DNA of 64,000 nucleotides from Microcaldota archaeon (GTDB lineage: Archaea > Micrarchaeota > Micrarchaeia > Micrarchaeales > Micrarchaeaceae). Under the pieces are notes generated by a model that saw only the letters and a list, made by a program, of their open reading frames with translations, was not told the DNA's origin and searched no databases. The stretch spans positions 310,001 to 374,000 of the forward strand of contig JAJZAJ010000001.1 in the NCBI GenBank assembly GCA_021799475.1. Direction: 5' to 3'. The position numbers were made by a program, and so were the translations under genes. Below, piece after piece: positions 8,542 to 16,904 of this stretch; position 1 is the stretch's first letter; each line of letters starts with the position of its first letter.

Positions 8542-9654
8542 TTACTGTATCAAATTCCTCAAAAAAAGCCTTTTGAACATCAAGTATGGGCTGTCCATAT
8601 CCCCGTATCTGCCAAGGAACCTGTCGGCATGCGCAAGCTTTGCCCATCTGATCAGCACCGCCAGGCTTCTGTTCCCCAATGAGGAATAATACCTGTGCAC
8701 CATCCTGTGCAGCTCAAGGTCCAGATTGTACTGCCTCCTCCATTCGTGTTCATATTCAGCAATCGGTTTTCCTTCAAAGACATGTTTTGCTATGCACCTG
8801 GCAGCCACCATGGCGCATGCACTCCCGAATATGACCCCTCCTCCTGTCGTTGCTTTCACCTGCCCCGCAGCATCGCCGACAAGGAGCACGTTTCCGCTCA
8901 CAGTCCTCTTTCTCGTAGTCAGCGGTATTATGCTTGCATAACCCACAGTCCTGACAGCATTCCCTATGGCTCCGTCAATCTCTTTCATGCGTATGAAGTC
9001 ATTGAATGCCGCAGCGCTGTTCTTATTCGATAGACTGCTGATACCGATTCCTATCTCTATCTTGCTCTTTGAATACGGGACGGTCCAGCCGAAGAACCTT
9101 TTTGCTATTCTGTTGTTGAAGAAAAGCCTGACTCTGTCGCTTCTGTCTATATCTGCATGGTCGTATTCCGCTTTGTACGTCAGGATGTATTCCTTTACAG
9201 GAGGAAAACCAAACGCGTTCGCAACTGTCGATACTGCCCCATCCGCGCCTACCAGTATAATATCCTTGTCTGATGCGAGATCCATAAGCCTTTCCTTGTC
9301 AATCCTTCTTGCGAGCTCGAGCTTCGCTCCTTCAGATACCGCTTCCTTGGCAAGAGTTTCGGCAAACCTGCCTCTGTCAAGCACATATGCCTTCGTTACA
9401 TCCGCATCTATCGCAATGCTCTCGCCTCCTCCGTGCACAATGGCTCCGCTGAGCTCGTTCACCTTTGCTCCAGAGAAATCTATCCCTATGGTATCAAGGC
9501 CCTTCTTGGAAAATATGCCCGAAGCCTTTGCCGCTCCGTCCGATACTCTGTTCTTGCCATCGTATACAGTGGCATAAACCCCTCTACGCGCAAGGTCTCT
9601 TGCGAGTATCAATCCGGCAGGCCCTGCCCCGACAATCACGACCTCTTTAGTCAT
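8542..9654 (-). CDS. Geranylgeranyl reductase family flavoprotein
   Basis: 370 residues. The N-terminal Rossmann motif GAGPAGLILARDLARRG binds FAD. GDAAGQVKATTGGGVIFG near residues 270-290 is the diagnostic block of digeranylgeranylglycerophospholipid reductases, which saturate the isoprenoid chains of archaeal ether lipids. A longer in-frame start at 9687 (MPVSS..) is rejected: the TATA box at 9691-9699 would lie only 4-12 nt upstream of it, whereas MTKEVVIVGAG at 9654 fits a start site near 9668. It is divergent from the TBP-like gene, with which it shares this TATA region. Confidence 0.88.
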   Translation of the reverse strand: MTKEVVIVGAGPAGLILARDLARRGVYATVYDGKNRVSDGAAKASGIFSKKGLDTIGIDFSGAKVNELSGAIVHGGGESIAIDADVTKAYVLDRGRFAETLAKEAVSEGAKLELARRIDKERLMDLASDKDIILVGADGAVSTVANAFGFPPVKEYILTYKAEYDHADIDRSDRVRLFFNNRIAKRFFGWTVPYSKSKIEIGIGISSLSNKNSAAAFNDFIRMKEIDGAIGNAVRTVGYASIIPLTTRKRTVSGNVLLVGDAAGQVKATTGGGVIFGSACAMVAARCIAKHVFEGKPIAEYEHEWRRQYNLDLELHRMVHRYYSSLGNRSLAVLIRWAKLAHADRFLGRYGDMDSPYLMFKRLFLRNLIQ

Positions 9655-9690
9655 ACGATCAGACGTGCCAAGACTACTGACCGGCATCGG

Positions 9691-9699
9691 TATTTAAAG
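9691..9699. promoter_or_regulatory. TATA box between divergent reductase and TBP-like genes
   Basis: TATTTAAAG reads as a plausible archaeal box A in both directions. On the minus strand it is placed correctly for the reductase start at 9654. On the plus strand it predicts transcription from about 9720, which falls after the only canonical in-frame start of the TBP-like gene. Confidence 0.55.
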
Positions 9700-9702
9700 C
9701 TT

Positions 9703-10098
9703 TTGATTCAAAAAGTATCCATAGGTGTTTTCACGGCAGCAAAATCTGGCAAATCAGGGTCGGGCAAATCTGGAGGCTCTATACCTTCACCGAACATAAA
9801 AATACAGAACATAGTGGTCAGCGCAGACCTTCACGCAGTCATAGACTTATACGCTCTTTCAAACGAGGTGAAGGCCGTGGATTACGAACCTGAGCAGTTT
9901 CCAGGCGCAATATTCAAGATAACGGAGCCAAAGGCAAGAATAATATTGTTCAAGAACGGCAAGATGATTTGCACGGGGACCAACACAGAGGCAAACATAA
10001 AAAAAGTGCTGGAGTACGCATCGAAGATAATATCGAAGTACGTGATATCGATGAACCCCCCGCAAAGCAAAGCTATTACGGCAAAGTCCTCAAAGTAG
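9703..10098 (+). CDS. Single-repeat TATA-binding-protein-like protein
   Basis: About 131 residues: a Lys/Ser/Gly-rich leader (~1-30), one TBP repeat (~31-113), and a short tail. The repeat reads IKIQNIVVSADL.., Y-E-P-E-Q-F-P-G, ITEPKARIILFKNGK and MICTGTNTEANIKKVLEYASKII, closely matching the N-terminal half of archaeal TBP, including both DNA-wedging Phe positions. Ordinary archaeal TBP is ~180 residues with two such repeats. Here the stop follows the first, and the next frame (10114) is an unrelated membrane protein. It may bind DNA as a homodimer. The start is uncertain: TTG at 9703 is the only canonical in-frame choice, but the TATA at 9691-9699 would initiate beyond it, so either an upstream promoter or a non-canonical start (ATA 9721) is used. 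Confidence 0.75.
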   Translation: MIQKVSIGVFTAAKSGKSGSGKSGGSIPSPNIKIQNIVVSADLHAVIDLYALSNEVKAVDYEPEQFPGAIFKITEPKARIILFKNGKMICTGTNTEANIKKVLEYASKIISKYVISMNPPQSKAITAKSSK

Positions 10099-10113
10099 GG
10101 GCAAGGTGATCTA

Positions 10114-10365
10114 TTGGTATATAAGGTCAGGCTGACGCTACTGTTAGTTCTCCTCGTGGTTCTCGTATTGGGATTCATGTCATTAAGACACGACCTGCAT
10201 ATAGCGAAGTCCGAAATAACATCAATGGCTGGTCCAGCTCCGGTAGGCGTCTGGGGTTATACCATATCAGGACTGAAACACCTCTATGTGTCGCTTTCCT
10301 CCGGAACTGCGCAATACCTTTCCTCTTCAAACACACTTGCAGCCAATATGATAAAACAGGCATAA
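10114..10365 (+). CDS. Small single-pass membrane protein, unknown function
   Basis: 83 residues starting at TTG 10114 with GGTG at 10105-10108 as ribosome-binding site. One strong hydrophobic helix (LTLLLVLLVVLVLGF, ~7-22) precedes a mostly polar outer part. It starts 15 nt after the TBP-like gene, so probably co-transcribed. It converges with the glycosyltransferase gene (3-nt gap). No family recognised. Confidence 0.6.
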   Translation: MVYKVRLTLLLVLLVVLVLGFMSLRHDLHIAKSEITSMAGPAPVGVWGYTISGLKHLYVSLSSGTAQYLSSSNTLAANMIKQA

Positions 10366-10368
10366 GCT

Positions 10369-11508
10369 CTATCTCATCTTTGCTATTTTAGCAACCCTCT
10401 CATCGAACCTGCTGAAGAACATATCCCACGAATAATTCTTTTTAACCCTGTCATATCCTGATTTGCCCATCTGCTTCGCGACAGATTTGTGCTCCGATAT
10501 GTAGAGCATTCTGTCAGCCATCTCCTCCTCGCTGTTGACAAGCAGCCCTGTTTTCCCGTCGAGTATCGTAAATCTCGGTTCGCCCTCGTTGACCGATATG
10601 ACGGGCTTGCGGCTCGCCATCCCCTCCAAAGGGACAAGACCATAATCCTCGTTGATCGGAGCATACATCACCGCTGTGCACTCCGCAAACAAATCCCTCA
10701 TCCGTTCATCGGTCGGATCGTCTATAATCAGCACGTCTCCTGCCTTTGCCGCCATCTTCCTTATGCCTTCCTTGTATGCACGGTGCGCCTTGTCCCTGCT
10801 TGTTGCACCTGCAAGCACAAGCCTGTAGCTTTTCTTTGTCCTTTTCTTGAAGATTTCAAATGCCCTTATCACGTAATCCTGTCTCTTGTTCGGCGAGAAT
10901 CTCGAAGGATAAAAGAAATATCTTCCATCTCCCTCATCATTGTAAAGCTCATAGTCAATCCCACCGCCAAGCACCTCAACATCCTTCCTGCCAAAGAACT
11001 CCATGATTCTCGATCTGGTATTTTCGCTATTCGCGTATATGAACTCTATATCATCCACTATCGCCTTATCTATCCTCCGTATAGCGGTTGCTCCTAGCGC
11101 ATGTATGGGCTTCTGCCATGCCCTCTTAAGCATCATTCTCTGTTCGTACAGGTCCCATACCTCCCTAAGAGGAGTATGGCAATACCAGAGCACGCGCTCA
11201 TTGTTCCTCCTTATCCAGTGTGATGGTGCGATGTGCGCATTCAGCACGTCATAGTCCTCCTGCAGTTTGAAGTTGAGGAACCCTATCCCGTAAGAGAGCC
11301 CCTGTGCGGCCCTCCCGTATGGCAGTGCCTTGAGCAGCATCCCTCTATTTATAGTCTCAACATCAAGCTCTCCGAACTCCGGAAACGTCATTTCCGGAGC
11401 ATATTCCCCGACATATATCTTTGCATCGTAGTGCTGAGCTATTTTCAGAAGTATGCGCTCCGCTCCTCCCTTTACTGTCAGGTTTGCGGTTGCCATAACG
11501 AGTTTCAT
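10369..11508 (-). CDS. GT4-family glycosyltransferase
   Basis: 379 residues with the GT-B two-lobe plan. The N-terminal lobe begins MKLVMATANLTVKGGAERILL (acceptor side, Gly-rich loop). The C-terminal lobe has YPSRFSPNKRQDYVIRAF and the family E-x7-E motif (EDYGLVPLEGMA), followed by KPVISVNEGEP, typical of retaining GT4 enzymes that bind the nucleotide-sugar there. Likely work is glycan assembly for lipids or the many N-x-S/T-rich surface proteins. Donor and acceptor cannot be inferred. Confidence 0.88.
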   Translation of the reverse strand: MKLVMATANLTVKGGAERILLKIAQHYDAKIYVGEYAPEMTFPEFGELDVETINRGMLLKALPYGRAAQGLSYGIGFLNFKLQEDYDVLNAHIAPSHWIRRNNERVLWYCHTPLREVWDLYEQRMMLKRAWQKPIHALGATAIRRIDKAIVDDIEFIYANSENTRSRIMEFFGRKDVEVLGGGIDYELYNDEGDGRYFFYPSRFSPNKRQDYVIRAFEIFKKRTKKSYRLVLAGATSRDKAHRAYKEGIRKMAAKAGDVLIIDDPTDERMRDLFAECTAVMYAPINEDYGLVPLEGMASRKPVISVNEGEPRFTILDGKTGLLVNSEEEMADRMLYISEHKSVAKQMGKSGYDRVKKNYSWDMFFSRFDERVAKIAKMR

Positions 11509-11715
11509 AGCAGTACCGCTTACCCTTCTTACTCTACAGCTAAATAACTTATCAAATCATGAGCGAAAGCAGCAATACTTATCAGCCAAAGGGGCAAAGA
11601 AGGAGCAAAGACCGGGCAAAAAACATGCAAAACAGGTGAACCAAAGAGTATATAATCATACAGAACAAAAAAGATAACGCTGATTCAACAAGAGCGTAGT
11701 GCTCCAGGTAGTTCG

Positions 11716-13011
11716 ATGGATTTAGGAGAAGGCATCAGGAAAGCGCTTGCGAAAATCACGCGCTCCACCATAATAGATGCCAAAGTGATAAAGGAGTTCA
11801 ACAAAGAACTCCAGAAGACTCTGATAAGCGCAGATGTGGAAATAGAGCTCGTGCTGAAATTCACAAAAGATATAGAGGAGAAGGCACTGAAGAGCAAACC
11901 TCCGGCAGGATTAGCGCCTACTGATTACATAACAAACATAGTCTACGAGGAACTCGTCAGCCTGATGGGCGCCACGTATGTGCCAAAACTCCAGAAGAAA
12001 AAGATACTGCTTATGGGTCTCTACGGATCCGGAAAAACCACATCAGCAGCCAAGCTGGCCAAATATTACCAGGATAGGGGTCTTAGCGCCGGAGTGATAT
12101 GCTGCGACGTTTCCCGTCCTGCCGCATACGAGCAGCTTGAGACTCTCTCAAAGTCCGCCAATATATCATTTTTCGGAATGAAAAACGAAAAGGGTGCTGC
12201 AAAGATAGCAAAGCTGGGGCTCGAGAAGATGAAGGACAAGCAGGTCTTGATATGCGATACGAGCGGCAGGAGCGCGCTTGACGACAGGTTAACTGAAGAG
12301 CTCAAGGAGGTAGTCAAGGAGTTCAGCCCTGATGAGAAAGCTCTTGTCATAAGCGCCGATATAGGGCAGGTGGCCGGCAGACAGGCGAGGGCGTTCGATT
12401 CGGCCGTAGGCATCTCCGGAGTAATAGTGACGAAAATGGACGGTTCCGGCAAGGGCGGCGGAGCACTGAGCGCCGCAAACGCAGCCAATGCCCACGTGAT
12501 GTTCATAGGAACAGGGGAAAAGCTCGCTAACATCGAGCCGTACAATTCCGAGAAATTCATCGGAGGGCTTCTCGGTATGCCGGACATAGCTTCTCTCGTA
12601 TCAAATGTCCAGGAAGCGGTAAAGGAAGCGAATATAAAACCGGAGGAAATGGAAATGAATGAGCTGAACTTCGAGAGCTTCTATACTCAGCTGAAGGCCA
12701 TGGGGAAGATGGGTCCTTTAAAAAATGTCTTCGGCATGATGGGCGCCCCAGACATGCCAAAAGAGGCAATGGAACAGAGTGAAGAGAAACTGAAGAAATT
12801 CAAGAATATAATCGCATCGATGACGAAGGAAGAGAGGATGGACGAGAGGCTGCTGCACGAACCCGGCAGGGTAAAAAGGATAGCGCAGGGCAGCGGCACT
12901 ACGGAAAGAGACGTGCACTCTCTGATATCCGACTTTAACAAAATGAAGAAAGTGTTCGACAGCCTGAAGAATGACAGGAACTTCAAAAGGAAGTTCGCGA
13001 AATTCATGTGA
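11716..13011 (+). CDS. srp54: Signal recognition particle protein SRP54
   Basis: 431 residues: helical N domain (~1-90), G domain with G1 GLYGSGKTT, DTSGR (G3) and TKMDG (G4), then the Met-rich M domain (~300-431), whose MKAMGKMGPLKNVFGMMG is the hydrophobic signal-sequence groove region. GTPase that binds 7S RNA and signal peptides and docks ribosomes to FtsY/SecY. TATA GTATATAAT at about 11648-11656 leaves a leader of ~38 nt. First gene of an operon with the DRG-type GTPase. Confidence 0.97.
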   Translation: MDLGEGIRKALAKITRSTIIDAKVIKEFNKELQKTLISADVEIELVLKFTKDIEEKALKSKPPAGLAPTDYITNIVYEELVSLMGATYVPKLQKKKILLMGLYGSGKTTSAAKLAKYYQDRGLSAGVICCDVSRPAAYEQLETLSKSANISFFGMKNEKGAAKIAKLGLEKMKDKQVLICDTSGRSALDDRLTEELKEVVKEFSPDEKALVISADIGQVAGRQARAFDSAVGISGVIVTKMDGSGKGGGALSAANAANAHVMFIGTGEKLANIEPYNSEKFIGGLLGMPDIASLVSNVQEAVKEANIKPEEMEMNELNFESFYTQLKAMGKMGPLKNVFGMMGAPDMPKEAMEQSEEKLKKFKNIIASMTKEERMDERLLHEPGRVKRIAQGSGTTERDVHSLISDFNKMKKVFDSLKNDRNFKRKFAKFM

Positions 13012-13016
13012 TAGTT

Positions 13017-14123
13017 ATGGGAGAAAAGACCGGTGCATTAGAGCAGAAGCTGGAGGAGCTGAAGGAAGAATATTCAAAAACCAAAGCCAACAAGAAGACA
13101 AACTACCACCTCGGGCTCCTAAGGGCTAAAATATCGGAGACGAAGAAGGATATTGTAGCTTCAAAGAAGAGGATGCACGGCGAAGGATTCTTCATAAAAA
13201 AGACAGGAGATGCTACCGTAGCGCTTGTCGGTTTCCCAAGCGCCGGCAAATCCTCTCTTATAAATGTGATAGCGAACACAAGATCGAAAACTGCGCAATA
13301 CGCGTTCACCACCACACAGATAATCCCAGGCACTATGATACACAAGGACGCACACATACAGGTGTTCGACATGCCTGGATTGATAGAAGACGCACATCTT
13401 GGGAAAGGCGGAGGCAGGATGGTGATTGCAGCAGCGAAGTCTGCCGATTTGATAGTATTCGTTATCGATGTCAACCAGACCCACCAGTTTGAAAAGCTGA
13501 TGGCTGAGCTCGCTGCGCTCGAGATAAACATCAACAAGAAGAAGCCGCTTATCCAGATTGTAGAGCGCATAACCGGCGGCATAGACATAGAAGTCGACAA
13601 ATCAGGGCTTCCGGAAGAAGACATAAAGGAAATATTGATAGGACTCGGAATACACAACGCAACCATATCAATATGGGGGAAGGTAAGCGATGACGAGCTG
13701 ATATCGATAATATCCGGAAGAGCCATCTACATGAGGGCGATACTTGCTCTCAACAAAATCGACACCAACAGGGAGTACGAGAAGATCGCACAGGAGTTAA
13801 GGGACAGGTACAAGATAGAGGTGGTTCCTATAAGTGCAACAAACCAGACAAACATCCCGCAGCTCAAGGACAGGATCTATGCCAACCTTGGGATAATTAC
13901 CGTGTACCTGAAACCGAGGACAGGCGATGAGAAACTGAAGCCGATGATATTGGGAACCGGCGCCACGATAGAGAACGCAGCAAAGAAATTCCACACTAAA
14001 TTGGCCGATGAGCTAAACTGCGCGATAATAAACGGGCCAAGCGCCAAGTTCGCGAACCAGAAGGTCGGAGCCGAACATGAGCTCAAGGAAGGCGACGTGA
14101 TAACATTCATAAAAAATAAATAG
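13017..14123 (+). CDS. OBG/DRG-family GTPase
   Basis: About 368 residues. An N-terminal coiled helix (~1-55) precedes the GTPase domain: G1 GFPSAGKSS, G3 DMPG, G4 NKID. A C-terminal TGS domain ends with HELKEGDVITFIKNK. The GGGRMVIAAAKSADLI segment is typical of Drg/Rbg proteins, ribosome-associated translation factors of archaea and eukaryotes. ATG at 13017 lies 5 nt beyond the srp54 stop; GTG 13008, overlapping that stop, is the alternative. Confidence 0.93.
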   Translation: MGEKTGALEQKLEELKEEYSKTKANKKTNYHLGLLRAKISETKKDIVASKKRMHGEGFFIKKTGDATVALVGFPSAGKSSLINVIANTRSKTAQYAFTTTQIIPGTMIHKDAHIQVFDMPGLIEDAHLGKGGGRMVIAAAKSADLIVFVIDVNQTHQFEKLMAELAALEININKKKPLIQIVERITGGIDIEVDKSGLPEEDIKEILIGLGIHNATISIWGKVSDDELISIISGRAIYMRAILALNKIDTNREYEKIAQELRDRYKIEVVPISATNQTNIPQLKDRIYANLGIITVYLKPRTGDEKLKPMILGTGATIENAAKKFHTKLADELNCAIINGPSAKFANQKVGAEHELKEGDVITFIKNK

Positions 14124-14152
14124 GCTGAGTGCAGCAAACACCGCAAAGCGCA

Positions 14153-15028
14153 TCACGGTGGCGTATATCCTATCTGCCATGTTCCGTTGAATGCGACACC
14201 ATCAGTACTGTATACTTGTCCATTCTGGTTGTACCCTGAATAATCGTTTATGTTGCCATTGAGCGGCCACCATCCTACAAGGCTTTGTAAATTTATTGGC
14301 GCACCGCCGATGCCCTCTATATACAGTGCATCAATTTCATTTACTGTAAGCGACTTATTGTATATTTGAACGTTGCTTATCATACCATTAAACCCCTGCA
14401 CATTAGAGCCGTCGGCCCCTATATTAAGTTGTGACAGCTTTATTGTCGGTAGGATAGAAAGGGTGCCTGTCACTACATTTCCATCCATGAAAAGAGTTAC
14501 GCTTTGACCGTTGAGTGATACTGCCTCGAAGTTCCACTTGTCCGGGGTTGCGGCAGTTCCCCACGATGGATTAAAATCATTGCACCATGTTGCCATTTGC
14601 GGAAGAAACCCTCTGGCAGAGCTGTCTTGCATGCTTAAACCTATAGCATTGGCAGTGCACCCAGACCCGTAATTAGCGATGAAGTTGTAAGAGTTCAAAT
14701 TTTGTACGGGATTTGGATTAAACCAGGCAGTTATCGTGACTACGCTCCCGGTAGGTAGCATAGTAGGGCTGGAAATATACGCAGCGCCGGTAGTATCTGG
14801 TGTCTGCAACACATACTGAGGCAACTGCCCCTGGCATTCTCCCTCAAGGGACACCTGCCCTCCAAACCGCACGAGTTGGCACGATCCCGGAGCTGCCTTC
14901 GGCGTCAGCGCGCTGCCGGAAAAGACTCCCAGCTGGAACAGCACTCCCAATACTACGGCGATGATGAGTATCGCCCACCCGTACGTCATCAGATACTCCA
15001 TCGCTGACTGTGATTTTTTCCCGTTCAT
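14153..15028 (-). CDS. LamG-type surface protein with class III signal peptide (copy A)
   Basis: 291 residues. The N-terminus carries the class III signal: basic KK, predicted cleavage before Q in S|QSAMEY, then one hydrophobic helix, the arrangement of archaellins and EppA-processed pilins. A constant collar follows (ALTPKAAPG..LEGECQGQLPQYV), then a ~150-residue beta-rich middle resembling concanavalin A/LamG domains, then a constant C-terminus (GIGGAPI..L.GWWPLNGN..DYSG.N.NGQ, ending GYTPP). It is a paralogue of 25223-26089, 29971-30870 and 39145-39996. Copy A is the only one on the minus strand and lacks the duplicated promoter block of copies B and D. Likely a pilus-like surface adhesin or glycan-binding subunit. 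Confidence 0.82.
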   Translation of the reverse strand: MNGKKSQSAMEYLMTYGWAILIIAVVLGVLFQLGVFSGSALTPKAAPGSCQLVRFGGQVSLEGECQGQLPQYVLQTPDTTGAAYISSPTMLPTGSVVTITAWFNPNPVQNLNSYNFIANYGSGCTANAIGLSMQDSSARGFLPQMATWCNDFNPSWGTAATPDKWNFEAVSLNGQSVTLFMDGNVVTGTLSILPTIKLSQLNIGADGSNVQGFNGMISNVQIYNKSLTVNEIDALYIEGIGGAPINLQSLVGWWPLNGNINDYSGYNQNGQVYSTDGVAFNGTWQIGYTPP

Positions 15029-15138
15029 TGCAGCACAATGTCAAACATAAAATATAATAACTTGCTATAAGAAGGAATAAAAAACAGTGCGGGCAAACAG
15101 AATAGGCTTTCTGCTAGCAGAACAACCCAGTGAACACA

Positions 15139-16599
15139 ATGGTTTTAGAGTTCATGGATCATATCTCAAAGTTCATACCGTCAATAGCGAAGCCAAAGAA
15201 TCCGCTTTCTCTGAGAGAAAAGGTCATGTGGACGCTTGCAGTGCTCGTAGTATATTTCGTGCTGTACAATGTCATCGCTTACGGCGTAAGCCAGCAGGCA
15301 ATCCTCTCTAACCCTTTCCTTCAGCTGATGAACATCATATTCGCGGCAAAGATAGGTAGCCTTATAACCGTCGGCATCGGACCAATCGTGCTCTCGAGCA
15401 TAATACTGCAGCTGCTTGCCGGTTCAGGCCTTTTGAATATAGATCAGAATGACATGGTGCAGAAGGCAAGGTACCAGAGCCTGCAGAAGCTCGCATCAAT
15501 AGTCGTGGCCATTGCCGAGGCGTTTATCTATACCGCGACCGGTTTCGTTCCGCTCGCTAATCCGTCGCTCTTCGCTGTCGTGGCATTGCAGCTTGTCATC
15601 GGGGCTATCATCATAATATACCTGGATGAAGTAATGACAAAATGGGGAGTGATGTCAGGCATCAACGTCTTCATAGCAAGCGGTGTGTCATATTCCATAA
15701 TAGCGGGCACTGCATACGTCCTGATACCAGGTGCAATAAGCGCAGTGCAGAGCGGTGGCGCGGCGGCACTTTCAAACGCATTTCTCGCATTCGGTCCCTT
15801 ATTCTTCTCCATTTTGATATTCCTGATAAGCATCTATGCTTATGAGACAAAGGTAGAGATACCACTCGCGTTCGAACAGCTGCGGGGCGTAGGCGGGAGG
15901 CTGCCCATACCTTTCCTGTATGTGAGCGTGCTGCCCGTGATACTCGCGTCGTCGCTTGAGCTGAGCTTTACCGTATGGTTCAGGTTCTTATCGGGAGTCA
16001 CAGGCAGCTTTGCAAACCTCGCGAAATTTTTTGCGCTATACCAGCAGACAGCCGCCGGGGCACAGTCCCAGCTCACAGGCGGCATAATATACCTGATATC
16101 TCCGACATTCCCATCTCCTTATGCCGCTCCGTACGGGATAGGAGGCTATGGAGCATATTTCAACTACTTGCTTACATCTTCTTCGCAGCTGTATCTGCCA
16201 TGGGGCGGCATCATGCTTGTGCCTGAATGGCTCCACGCAATATTCTATGTGGTAGTGCTTGTTGCTCTATGTGTCGTGTTCGGAAAGTTCTGGATAGAAA
16301 TGACGGGCCAGAATCCGAAAGCGCTGGCGGAGCAGCTTGGTGACATGGGCTGGCAGATACCGGGCTTCAGAAGGGATCCGAGGATAGTGGAAAGCATGCT
16401 GAACAAGTATATACCTACCGTTACTATACTGGGAAGCGTATTCGTTGGGCTGCTTGCGGCGCTCGCAACCCTTACCGGCGCTGTGGGAACAGGGATGGGC
16501 ATACTGCTGACAGTAGGCATAATCTACATGCTATACCAGCAGCTCCAGCAGGAACACCTCTTCGAGACATATCCTATACTGGACAAAATAGTCAAGTAG
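15139..16599 (+). CDS. secY: Protein translocase subunit SecY
   Basis: 486 residues, ten hydrophobic segments. Recognisable parts are the plug region after TM1, the KARYQSLQKLASIVVAIAEA block, the basic cytoplasmic loop YAYETKVEIPLAFEQLRGVGGRLPIPFLYVSVLPVILA, and GFRRDPRIVESMLNKYIPTVTILGS. It forms the Sec61/SecYEG channel. GTG 15130 is a second possible start. Unlike in many archaea it is not inside a ribosomal-protein operon here. Confidence 0.97.
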   Translation: MVLEFMDHISKFIPSIAKPKNPLSLREKVMWTLAVLVVYFVLYNVIAYGVSQQAILSNPFLQLMNIIFAAKIGSLITVGIGPIVLSSIILQLLAGSGLLNIDQNDMVQKARYQSLQKLASIVVAIAEAFIYTATGFVPLANPSLFAVVALQLVIGAIIIIYLDEVMTKWGVMSGINVFIASGVSYSIIAGTAYVLIPGAISAVQSGGAAALSNAFLAFGPLFFSILIFLISIYAYETKVEIPLAFEQLRGVGGRLPIPFLYVSVLPVILASSLELSFTVWFRFLSGVTGSFANLAKFFALYQQTAAGAQSQLTGGIIYLISPTFPSPYAAPYGIGGYGAYFNYLLTSSSQLYLPWGGIMLVPEWLHAIFYVVVLVALCVVFGKFWIEMTGQNPKALAEQLGDMGWQIPGFRRDPRIVESMLNKYIPTVTILGSVFVGLLAALATLTGAVGTGMGILLTVGIIYMLYQQLQQEHLFETYPILDKIVK

Positions 16600-16706
16600 C
16601 AATACGGCAGCAGCAACAGCAGCGTAGTGTTACGATCATCTTTAGCGTATATCTAGTGCAGAGTGCGGCAGCTGATCCTATATTTGACTGATGCGAAGGC
16701 TGAAGC

Positions 16707-16781
16707 TTACAGCTCTCCTACTCTTCTCTTCTGCGCTCTCTTTAGTCTCTTACGCCTTTTCTTCTTCCATTTCCAGCGCAT
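16707..16781 (-). CDS. rpl41e: Probable large-subunit ribosomal protein eL41 (24 residues)
   Basis: A 24-codon minus-strand frame inside a pyrimidine-rich stretch. The product is MRWKWKKKRRKRLKRAQKRR followed by VGEL. It agrees with the eL41 pattern M-R-x-K-W-x-K-K-R-x-x-R-L-K-R at nearly every fixed position; known eL41 proteins are about 25 residues and almost wholly basic. An in-frame TTG upstream could add 13 residues. TATA-like sequences at about 16866-16878 could serve it and the divergent gene at 16905. Its shortness means the call rests on the motif alone. Confidence 0.68.
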   Translation of the reverse strand: MRWKWKKKRRKRLKRAQKRRVGEL

Positions 16782-16904
16782 TCTTCCCTTTTTCTTCCAT
16801 TTCCTCGGTATGCTTCCCAAAAATACACCTAATGATAGTGATAAGCGATAGTATTAATGCAGTTAGTAATAAATACCTATTACAATCCAAACATACTGAT
16901 TCGT

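Noticed and set aside
8966-9577. Plus-strand frame of ~203 codons
   Set aside because: Antisense to the geranylgeranyl reductase gene, low-complexity Ser/Leu product.
9433-9702. Upstream extension of the TBP-like frame from an ATG at 9433
   Set aside because: The extra residues are antisense to the reductase coding region, show no TBP similarity, and would not form the missing second repeat.
11559-11639. 26-codon plus-strand frame (MSESSNTYQPKG..) before srp54
   Set aside because: No recognisable motif; box A at 11541-11547 is too close to the ATG. The adjacent frame is equally Lys-rich, so this is probably leader DNA.
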